Source: Pseudoflavonifractor sp050943825
GTDB taxonomy: Bacteria; Bacillota; Clostridia; Oscillospirales; Oscillospiraceae
Direction of reading: 5' to 3'
Assembly (NCBI RefSeq): GCF_050943825.1
Contig: NZ_JBMNPX010000001.1
Span: forward strand, 310,001 to 374,000
Length of the DNA: 64,000 nucleotides
In this document: one piece after another, positions 58,434 to 64,000 of the stretch
Layout of the letters: every line of letters begins with the position of its first letter
Numbering within the stretch: position 1 is the first letter of the stretch
Program-made: the position numbers and the translations under genes
The notes under the pieces: generated by a model
Database searches by the model: none
Seen by the model: only the letters and a program-made list of their open reading frames with translations
What the model was told of the DNA's origin: nothing

Positions 58434-59309
58434 TCACTCTGCGCCCAGTTCCGCGCCCTGGGCAGAGGTCTTGACCCACTGGTAGTCCGCCTGGCTGCTC
58501 TCAGCAGTGTACTCGCCCATCCAGCCCTCGGCGTCCTCAGTCCCGCACCAGAAGTTCATCAGGATGCGGCCGGGGGTGGAAGGCATGGGGCCGTTATCCT
58601 CTGTGTTCACGCTGTAAACAGCCTCGCCGTCCACAAACCAGGTGATGGAATCCTCCTCCCAGCGGAAGCCGTACTCGTGGAACTCCTCGGAGGCATCAAA
58701 GCCCAGCTCATACCAGTACTCGTGGCCGCCCTGGCCATCCACATAGTAGTTGAACTGCACGCCGGTGGTGTCCTTGCCCAGAAATTCGATGTCGATCTCG
58801 TCCCAGGGGTTGGGTTCGCCGTCGACAACGTCATAAGGGCCGGTGCAGGTGAAGAAGGTGCTGGCAGTGCCCGCATCCTTGGAGGGCTTCATGCTGACGG
58901 AGTAGTCGCCGTAGCCATAGTAGAGGCCGGTGCGCATCTCGCTGCCATAGTAATCCTGCTCCACCTCATCCCCGGCGGGAGTGATACCCAGATGCAGCTG
59001 GCCGTCGGAATAAGTGACGTTGCTTCCGGTCCACCACACATTGAATACACTGCCGTTGGACCAGCCGTCAGAGGGGAACATGGCCTCCACAGCGCCGTTG
59101 GAGAAGTCGGCCAGCATATCGCCGCCCAGAGGCTCCTCATCGAGGACAGCGGGCACGGTTGCGGCAGGAGCAGTCGCTGCGGGGGTGGTCACAGCAGGGG
59201 CGCTGGGCTCACCGGAGGGGGTGCCGCTGGCAGAAGGGGTTTCGCCGCAGGCGGTCAGGGTCAGCGCCAGCGCCGCGGACAGGACCAGTACAGGAACGTT
59301 CTTTTTCAT
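58434..59309 (-). CDS. GH16 beta-glucanase (lichenase-type) lipoprotein
   Basis: 291 residues. Signal peptide with lipobox LTAC (Cys21), a Pro/Ala/Thr linker (about 25-60), then a GH16 domain with the catalytic motif DEIDIEFLG (nucleophile Glu171, acid/base Glu175), the uninterrupted form of bacterial lichenases, and FGFRW-like EYGFRWEEDSITWFVDG. It should cut mixed-linked beta-1,3-1,4 glucan or laminarin at the cell surface. Start at ATG 59309 after GGAGAG; a longer frame to 59450 runs through the upstream terminator. Operon with the GH3 gene. Confidence 0.93.
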   Translation of the reverse strand: MKKNVPVLVLSAALALTLTACGETPSASGTPSGEPSAPAVTTPAATAPAATVPAVLDEEPLGGDMLADFSNGAVEAMFPSDGWSNGSVFNVWWTGSNVTYSDGQLHLGITPAGDEVEQDYYGSEMRTGLYYGYGDYSVSMKPSKDAGTASTFFTCTGPYDVVDGEPNPWDEIDIEFLGKDTTGVQFNYYVDGQGGHEYWYELGFDASEEFHEYGFRWEEDSITWFVDGEAVYSVNTEDNGPMPSTPGRILMNFWCGTEDAEGWMGEYTAESSQADYQWVKTSAQGAELGAE

Positions 59310-59409
59310 GGGTTCTCTCTCCTTCTCAAATATGTGGCCGCGGTGCGCGTGTCCGAGCACGAATCCCGGTAATTTCCACGCCCCCGGCTTGCTGACCACA
59401 ATATAGCAA

Positions 59410-59440
59410 AAGGAACACCCGTTGATAATGGGTGTTCCTT
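59410..59440 (-). terminator. Terminator of the second kinase gene
   Basis: An 11-base perfect stem (59410-59420 with 59430-59440), loop of 9, then TTTTGC on the minus strand. It separates the signalling genes from GH16-GH3. Confidence 0.85.
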
Positions 59441-59477
59441 TAACTATCATATTTTTTCGTATTCTGTATTTCCGGCC

Positions 59478-60842
59478 CTAAAAATCCCCTGTGGTGAAGA
59501 GGATGTTCAGGTGGAAAACGCCGTCGCTGGTGTAGGTGTTCAGCTCACCCTCGTACTTGCGGACAATCATGCGGATGCTCTGCATGCCGAAGCCGTGGTA
59601 GTCCTTGTCCGCCTTTGTGGTCACCGGCAGGCCGTCCCGGAAGGTCAAGTCTCCGGCGTAGTAGTTCTCCTCCTGGATGATGAGCATGCCCCCTCTGGCC
59701 TTCACCACCAGGTTGATCACCCGGCGCTCCCGCTCCTCCAGCTGCTTCACCGCCTCCAGGGCGTTGTCCACCACGTTTCCAAAGAGACAGTAGAGGTCGC
59801 TGTCCTCCAGAAAGGACAGCTTCTCCCCGTCCGCCATGCAGGAAAGGGTGATGCCGTTCTGTTCACAGTAGAGGCTCTTCTCCGTCAGCAGCACGTCCAG
59901 CAGCCGGTTGCCCGTCTCAATCTTCGCGTCGTAGATTGCCACGCTCTTCTGGATATCCTCCATGGCGCCCGGCGGCACCTGACCGCCCTGGGCGGCCAGC
60001 GAGGACAGCCGGTAGCGGATGTCGTGGCACTTGACGTTGATAAGCTCGATGGTGTCCCGGGAGATCTCATACTGCCGCTGGCTCTGGCGGACGGCATGCT
60101 GGAGATAGGCCACCTCCTGCTTCAGCTCCCGCTGCTCCACGGTACGGGAGGCCAGCAGCAGCACAATCATGCAGCACATAACGGAGATCAGGTTGCCCGA
60201 CTGCCGCAGGACAAAGTACTCCACCATGTCAAACTGATTTTCCCGTCCCACGCTCAGCCGGGCGAAGTAGATGTCCTCCACCGAGCACAGAATGGCGGTG
60301 ATGACCAGGATAAGCAGGGAGATGGCCAGCAGCTGCTTGTCCAGCTGCCAGCTGTCCACGTGCCACACCACCCGGCGGATGAAAAAGACATACACCGCCG
60401 CCACCGCAATGGCGAAGATGAGATAGTAGGTCAGGCGGTAATAGAGGTTAAAGCGCATCCCCCAGCTGTCGCTCACCTCCACCAGCCAGCCGCACCACAC
60501 CAGCAGATACAGCTTGTAGCACAGGTTCTGGGCGGCGTAGGCCACGCTGCAGCAGAACAGGATGGCGGAGAAGGATTCGGCAAAGCACAGCTTCATATGG
60601 GCGATGGTCACCGCGAACAGGAAGAGATACACCGCGCTCCGTCCCAGCACCGTATGCCCGCAGAGCTGGTAGACCCCGGCAGTCCCCAGGGCCACGGCCA
60701 GCACCGCGCACAGGCCTCCAACCGCTTTCAGCCAGAACCGGGGCGCCCGGTTCAGCTTCCAGGTGGTGAGGACATAGAACACATAGAGCTCGAACAGGAA
60801 CTCCAGGATGATGTTTCTGTAAATCAGGAGGACCTCATCCAT
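59478..60842 (-). CDS. Second GHKL-type sensor histidine kinase
   Basis: 454 residues: six membrane helices (about 10-240), a linker coil, the His motif KCHDIRYRL, then a GHKL ATPase with FGNVVDNALEAV and YHGFGMQS. It shares long stretches of pattern with the kinase at 6517-7830 (for example EKSLYCEQNGITL against GKSLYCAKHSIKL), so the two are paralogues. Start at ATG 60842, two bases after the regulator stop, with GGGAGGG upstream. Likely partner is the LytTR protein before it. Confidence 0.9.
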   Translation of the reverse strand: MDEVLLIYRNIILEFLFELYVFYVLTTWKLNRAPRFWLKAVGGLCAVLAVALGTAGVYQLCGHTVLGRSAVYLFLFAVTIAHMKLCFAESFSAILFCCSVAYAAQNLCYKLYLLVWCGWLVEVSDSWGMRFNLYYRLTYYLIFAIAVAAVYVFFIRRVVWHVDSWQLDKQLLAISLLILVITAILCSVEDIYFARLSVGRENQFDMVEYFVLRQSGNLISVMCCMIVLLLASRTVEQRELKQEVAYLQHAVRQSQRQYEISRDTIELINVKCHDIRYRLSSLAAQGGQVPPGAMEDIQKSVAIYDAKIETGNRLLDVLLTEKSLYCEQNGITLSCMADGEKLSFLEDSDLYCLFGNVVDNALEAVKQLEERERRVINLVVKARGGMLIIQEENYYAGDLTFRDGLPVTTKADKDYHGFGMQSIRMIVRKYEGELNTYTSDGVFHLNILFTTGDF

Positions 60843-60844
60843 CT

Positions 60845-61561
60845 TCACTGCCCTCCCATGGAACCGGCATACCAGTTGGACAGCTCCGCCAAAAAGGACG
60901 CCCGTCTGGGACGGCTGATCTGGAGCTCGGAGTCCCCCACCTGCACGGTGCAGCCCTTGACCCGCACCACAAATTTGGGATTGACCAGATAGCACTTGTT
61001 GCATCGCAGGAAGCCGAAGCCCCGCAGCTCCTGCTCCACGCCGGAGAGCACGCCGGTCATCTCAATCACGTCGTCGATGAGGTGGTAGCACAGGCGGTGA
61101 TTGGAAATCTCAACGTACATCAGCTTGTCGGTAGAGATGCGGCACAGGCCGCCGGGAGCGTTCACCGTAAAGCTCCGGTCCTCATTCATGATGTAGATGT
61201 CCAGAGCCTTTCTGAATTTCAGCGAGAAGTCGCAGTAGCTCACCGGCTTGACCAGGAAGCTGACCGCGTCCACCTCGTAGCCCTTCAGGGCGTACTGGAC
61301 CAGGTTGGTGATGAAAATAATGGATACGTTCTTGTCTTTTCTGCGCAGCTCCACCGCGGCCTCCATGCCGTCCTTTTTGGGCATCTGGATGTCCATGAAC
61401 ACCACGGCAAAGACGCATTTGTAGTCCTTCAGGAACTCCTCCCCATTGCAAAACCGGGTCACGCGGAATTCCTGCCCGGTCTCAGCGGCGTATTTGTCGA
61501 TGTATCCGGCCAGCCGCTGAGCAGCGTTGTCCTGGTCCTCCACAATAGCAATGTTTCGCAC
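60845..61561 (-). CDS. Second LytTR-family response regulator
   Basis: 238 residues from GTG 61561 (GGGAGGGG 7 bases upstream). Receiver domain with Asp57 in VVFMDIQMPKKDG and Lys in LVKPVS; a LytTR domain from about 130. It is very like the regulator at 7827-8531 (IIFITNLVQYALKGYEVDAV against IIFITNMAQYAIRGYEVNAL). Longer frames upstream (61741) run over the glycosyltransferase end. It lies 85 bases after the glycosyltransferase gene. Probable target: the GH16-GH3 operon just downstream of the kinase. Confidence 0.91.
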   Translation of the reverse strand: MRNIAIVEDQDNAAQRLAGYIDKYAAETGQEFRVTRFCNGEEFLKDYKCVFAVVFMDIQMPKKDGMEAAVELRRKDKNVSIIFITNLVQYALKGYEVDAVSFLVKPVSYCDFSLKFRKALDIYIMNEDRSFTVNAPGGLCRISTDKLMYVEISNHRLCYHLIDDVIEMTGVLSGVEQELRGFGFLRCNKCYLVNPKFVVRVKGCTVQVGDSELQISRPRRASFLAELSNWYAGSMGGQ

Positions 61562-61646
61562 GTCTTCCCCTCCCCTTATATCAGCAGCACACACACGTCG
61601 AGCGGGAAACGCCCGGTTTGAAAAAAAGGGGGTCTTGCTTTCTCTC

Positions 61647-62609
61647 TCAGCCCTTCTTATCCTCTCCGTCCAGCACGTCCCGGATGATGAACCGGGGGCG
61701 TTCCTTGGTCTCCAGATAGATTTTGCCGATATACTCACCAATGACGCCCAGAGACAGCAGAATCAGACCGCCGATGGCCCAGACGGAGCAAATCAGGCTG
61801 GCCCAGCCCAGGATGGTCTCCCCCATGGCCCAGCGGACCACGCTGTAAATGAGCATGATGATGGACACCAGAAACACCAGGAAGCCCAGGCCGGTGATAT
61901 ACCGGATGGGCTTGGTGGACAGGCTGGTGATGCCCTCCATGGCGAAGGAGAGCATCTTTTTCAGGGGGTACTTGCTCTCGCCGGCGAAGCGCTCTCCCCG
62001 CTCGTACTCCACAGTGGCGGAGGTGTAGCCAATCATGGGCACGATGCCCCGGAGGAACAGGTTGACCTCCCTGAACTGTGCCAGACCCTCCAGGGCACGG
62101 CGGGAGAGGAGCCGGTAGTCGGCGTGGTTGAACACGGTCTCAGCCCCCAGGAAGTTCATCACCCGGTAAAAGCCCTCAGCGGTGAAGCGCTTGAAAAAGG
62201 TGTCCTTTTTCCGGGAGGAGCGGACGCCGTAGACAATGTCGCAGCCCTCGTGGAACTTGTCTACCATGGCGTCCACGGCGTCGATGTCATCCTGAAGGTC
62301 GGCGTCCATGGAGATGGCCATGTCGCAGCGGTCCTTGGCGGTCATCAGCCCGGCCAGCAGGGCGTTCTGGTGGCCCCGGTTTCGGGACAGGTTCACCCCG
62401 GAGAACACAGGATCGGCCTTGTGGAGGTCGGAAATCATCTCCCAGGTCCGGTCTCTGGAGCCGTCGTTGACGAAGAGGATGCGGCTGTCCGTGCCAATCT
62501 TTCCCGCCCCCTTCAGGGCCTCCACCTTGGCCTTGAGCCGCCTGGAGGTCTCGGGGAGCACCTCCTCCTCGTTGTAGCAGGGGACTACGATATAGAGGGT
62601 ATCATTCAT
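61647..62609 (-). CDS. GtrB/DPM1-type family 2 glycosyltransferase
   Basis: 320 residues: a GT2 domain (YIVVPCYNEEEVLP, DADLQDDIDAVDAM, then SSRKKDTFFKR) and two C-terminal membrane helices (about 235-300). It is the type that moves glucose or a like sugar from a nucleotide donor onto undecaprenyl phosphate. ATG 62609 overlaps the XRE stop by 8 bases with GAGG upstream, so the two are translationally coupled. The lipid-linked product could feed a GT-C enzyme such as the one at 47688-49082, though the genes are 12 kb apart. Confidence 0.92.
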   Translation of the reverse strand: MNDTLYIVVPCYNEEEVLPETSRRLKAKVEALKGAGKIGTDSRILFVNDGSRDRTWEMISDLHKADPVFSGVNLSRNRGHQNALLAGLMTAKDRCDMAISMDADLQDDIDAVDAMVDKFHEGCDIVYGVRSSRKKDTFFKRFTAEGFYRVMNFLGAETVFNHADYRLLSRRALEGLAQFREVNLFLRGIVPMIGYTSATVEYERGERFAGESKYPLKKMLSFAMEGITSLSTKPIRYITGLGFLVFLVSIIMLIYSVVRWAMGETILGWASLICSVWAIGGLILLSLGVIGEYIGKIYLETKERPRFIIRDVLDGEDKKG

Positions 62610-62805
62610 CTTCTTTGTCCTCACCAAACATCGAAATTTCCAGTGCGTCGCAGATCCGCATCAGTACATCCAGTGACGGTTTCTTTCTTCCGCTCTCAAT
62701 CTCGGCAATAAAAGGCTGTGAGACATGCACTAATTCCGCCAGTTTTCCCTGGCTAATTCCTTTTTCCGTGCGTTTTTGTCGGATTATGGTTCGATAGTCC
62801 TTCAT
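62602..62805 (-). CDS. Small XRE-family helix-turn-helix regulator
   Basis: 67 residues, a single Cro/CI-like HTH domain: RTIIRQKRTEKGISQGKLAEL and VSQPFIAEIESGRKKPS, then a short acidic tail. AGGTGAG precedes the ATG. It heads the operon with the glycosyltransferase gene and reads away from the small gene at 62927. Three similar 15-base palindromes lie in the divergent gap and overlap both promoters, so it most likely represses both directions. Confidence 0.93.
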   Translation of the reverse strand: MKDYRTIIRQKRTEKGISQGKLAELVHVSQPFIAEIESGRKKPSLDVLMRICDALEISMFGEDKEDE

Positions 62806-62827
62806 TCTCTCACCTCGCCTTCTTATT

Positions 62828-62842
62828 ATAGCTCACAGCAAT
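62828..62842. promoter_or_regulatory. Operator 1, ATAGCT-N3-AGCAAT
   Basis: One-sided match to the palindrome at 62856-62870. It overlaps the -10-like TATAAT (minus strand, about 62825-62830) expected for the XRE gene. Confidence 0.55.
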
Positions 62843-62855
62843 ACCCTTTGCACTC

Positions 62856-62870
62856 ATAGCTTTCAGCTAT
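62856..62870. promoter_or_regulatory. Operator 2, ATAGCT-N3-AGCTAT
   Basis: Perfect 6-base half-sites. Its right end touches the -35 of the plus-strand promoter at 62870. Confidence 0.65.
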
Positions 62871-62898
62871 TGACTTTTTGTACGATTCGCGTTAATAT
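62870..62898 (+). promoter_or_regulatory. Promoter of the DUF6809-like gene
   Basis: TTGACT (62870-62875) and TAATAT (62893-62898) with a 17-base spacer, 29 bases before the start codon. It is flanked by operators 2 and 3. Confidence 0.88.
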
Positions 62899-62911
62899 AG
62901 CCATAAGCTAT
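62897..62911. promoter_or_regulatory. Operator 3, ATAGCC-N3-AGCTAT
   Basis: One mismatch to operator 2. It starts in the -10 of the plus-strand promoter and lies 41 bases (about four helical turns) from operator 2. Confidence 0.62.
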
Positions 62912-62926
62912 ATCGGAGGGATGTAT

Positions 62927-63274
62927 ATGACCCCCACCGTGGAACTGATGCAGAATACCGCCCGGACGCTGTGCCGCCGGGCGCTCTCCGGTGACCCGGA
63001 GTATCGGGCCATGACAGCGGAGGCAGAAGCTCTCCGGGCCCAATTCCGAAAAGAGCACCCGGACGCGCTGTGCGCCCGGGTGCTGCAAATTCTGGATGCC
63101 TGTCTGGCTGTCTCCGACATGGAGGGAGAACAGCTCTTTCTGACCGGGCTCCAGATGGGTCTGGAGCTGGGCGGGTTGGACTGTCTGCCCAGGGATATGC
63201 CCCCTATTCCTCCAGTCTGCGGCGGAGATACTCCATGGCCTTCTTCTCCACCCGGGAGATCTGAACCTGACTGA
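62927..63274 (+). CDS. Small DUF6809-like protein
   Basis: 115 residues from ATG 62927 (GGAGGG 6 bases upstream; another ATG at 62921 is too near the site). Helical: GDPEYRAMTAEAEALRAQF, then a second helix pair DACLAVSDMEGEQLFLTGLQMGLEL, resembling the small Clostridial DUF6809 proteins. Function unknown. Its last 23 codons overlap the end of sigF on the other strand; the Pro-rich tail there is not family-like, so the true protein core ends near residue 92. It is controlled by the promoter and operators described above. Confidence 0.65.
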   Translation: MTPTVELMQNTARTLCRRALSGDPEYRAMTAEAEALRAQFRKEHPDALCARVLQILDACLAVSDMEGEQLFLTGLQMGLELGGLDCLPRDMPPIPPVCGGDTPWPSSPPGRSEPD

Positions 63275-63911
63275 CCCCCATGATTCTGGCCGTCCTGTCC
63301 TGGGTCAGCCCCCGGAAGTAGCGCAGGACGATCACCTGCCGCTCCCGGTCGGGCAGGCTGCTCACCGCCGAACGCAGGGCCTCCCGCTCCACAATGCCCT
63401 CCTCCATGCCCTCGGTGCCCAGCACGCTCTCCAGGGTAAAGCCCTCCCCCGTCTCCATCTGGAGGGAGGCTACCGGCGCGTTGGCCTCCTCGGCGGCGGC
63501 AATCTCCTCCGGCTCCAGGCCGGTCTCCTCGGCCAGCTCGCTGAGAGTGGGCTCCCGGCCCAAATCGGCCTGAAGCCGGTCCCGTGCGGTGCGGATGCTC
63601 CCCGCCCGTTCCTTCAAACCTCGGCTCACCTTCACCGCGCCGTCGTCCCGGAGAAAACGGCGGATTTCCCCGGCAATTTTGGGTACGGCATAGGTGGAGA
63701 ACTGGCAGCCAAAGGCCGGGTCAAAGCCCCGCACCGCCTTGAGAAAACCCATGCACCCCAGCTGGTACAGGTCCTCCGGGTCCACGCCCCGGCCGTAGTA
63801 CCGGCGGACGATGCTCCAGATGAGGCCGCTGTTCTCCTCCATCATCCGGGCACAGGCGTCGTTGTCCCCCTGGCGGGCAGCCTCCAGCAGGGACAGGGTG
63901 TCCGCCGCCAT
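63204..63911 (-). CDS. sigF: Sporulation sigma factor F
   Basis: 235 residues: sigma region 2 (LIWSIVRRYYGRGVDPEDLYQLGCMGFLKA), region 3 and region 4 (LPDRERQVIVLRYFRGLTQ with the HTH QDRTARIMGVSQVQISRVE). Forespore-specific sigma of the SigF/SigG group; assignment to SigF follows from the spoIIAB gene just upstream, whose product holds it inactive. ATG 63911 overlaps the spoIIAB stop (TGATG). Confidence 0.95.
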   Translation of the reverse strand: MAADTLSLLEAARQGDNDACARMMEENSGLIWSIVRRYYGRGVDPEDLYQLGCMGFLKAVRGFDPAFGCQFSTYAVPKIAGEIRRFLRDDGAVKVSRGLKERAGSIRTARDRLQADLGREPTLSELAEETGLEPEEIAAAEEANAPVASLQMETGEGFTLESVLGTEGMEEGIVEREALRSAVSSLPDRERQVIVLRYFRGLTQDRTARIMGVSQVQISRVEKKAMEYLRRRLEE

Positions 63912-64000
63912 CAGCGCAGGCCGCCGCTGTACCGGCGGGAAATCCGGCGCCTCATGGTGACGGTGGTGCCCTTCCCCGGGGTGGAGCGCACCCGCAGGGC
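63911..64000 (-). CDS. spoIIAB: Anti-sigma F factor SpoIIAB (C-terminal end only)
   Basis: The last 29 codons read VRSTPGKGTTVTMRRRI near the end, the typical C-terminus of SpoIIAB kinase (G-box area of a GHKL ATPase); the rest lies beyond the right edge. The stop overlaps the sigF start by one base. SpoIIAA would be expected further right. Confidence 0.85.
   Translation of the reverse strand, partial: ALRVRSTPGKGTTVTMRRRISRRYSGGLR

Overview
The window looks like chromosomal DNA of a GC-rich, spore-forming, low-GC-lineage Gram-positive of the Oscillospiraceae type (gut Clostridia such as the Flavonifractor/Oscillibacter/Lawsonibacter group). The lineage is inferred from protein character and gene order, not from an rRNA gene, because none is present. 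Sporulation is shown by spoIIAB-sigF at the right end. Housekeeping gene order (rpoBC, L7Ae-rpsL-rpsG-fusA-tuf, ftsEX, hom/lysC) is Clostridial. Strong purine-rich ribosome binding sites and near-consensus TTGACA/TATAAT promoters are common.

Layout, left to right. 1-3.3 kb: the start of a Wadjet anti-plasmid operon (jetA-jetB-jetC, minus strand; jetC runs off the left edge). 3.4-8.5 kb: a membrane-tethered, domain-swapped GH3 beta-glucosidase beside a GHKL histidine kinase and a LytTR response regulator. 8.7-12.5 kb: tRNA-Ala(GGC), lysS with an extra tRNA-binding domain, greA, and an unknown gene. 12.6-15.5 kb: a lipoprotein alkaline phosphatase and a YibE/F membrane protein. 15.5-21 kb: the ftsE-ftsX-M23 peptidase-ctpA envelope cluster and a CdaR/PucR-type regulator. 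21-24 kb: rsuA-type pseudouridine synthase, a DUF4830 protein, an unknown membrane protein and an MscS channel. 24-37 kb: tuf, fusA, rpsG, rpsL, L7Ae-like gene, rpoC, rpoB. 37-40.6 kb: ACT-domain protein, homoserine dehydrogenase and aspartate kinase, one operon. 40.6-45.4 kb: an AI-2E-type exporter, a large endonuclease Q-UvrD helicase fusion and a DtxR/MntR regulator. 45.6-52.4 kb: ECF sigma plus its membrane partner, a GT-C glycosyltransferase, DUF3842, small conserved proteins, an SH3b-NlpC/P60 hydrolase and a collagen-like surface protein. 52.4-55.1 kb: a TetM-like GTPase fused to a Rae1/YacP-type NYN endonuclease. 55.3-62.8 kb: a second carbohydrate/signalling block with a GH16 lichenase lipoprotein, a second swapped GH3 enzyme, a second GHKL-LytTR pair, a GtrB-type glycosyltransferase and a small XRE regulator. 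62.8-64 kb: a three-operator divergent promoter, a small DUF6809-like gene, sigF and the end of spoIIAB.

Most worth following up are three things. (1) The GTPase-endonuclease fusion could be a ribosome-acting mRNA cleavage factor. (2) The endonuclease Q-helicase fusion carries two sliding-clamp-like peptides, suggesting a one-protein repair machine for deaminated bases. (3) Two parallel modules each pair a doubly membrane-anchored, domain-swapped GH3 enzyme with an AgrC/AgrA-like two-component system, suggesting peptide- or sugar-controlled beta-glucan use. The window contains no CRISPR array, insertion sequence, rRNA or obvious riboswitch that I could support.
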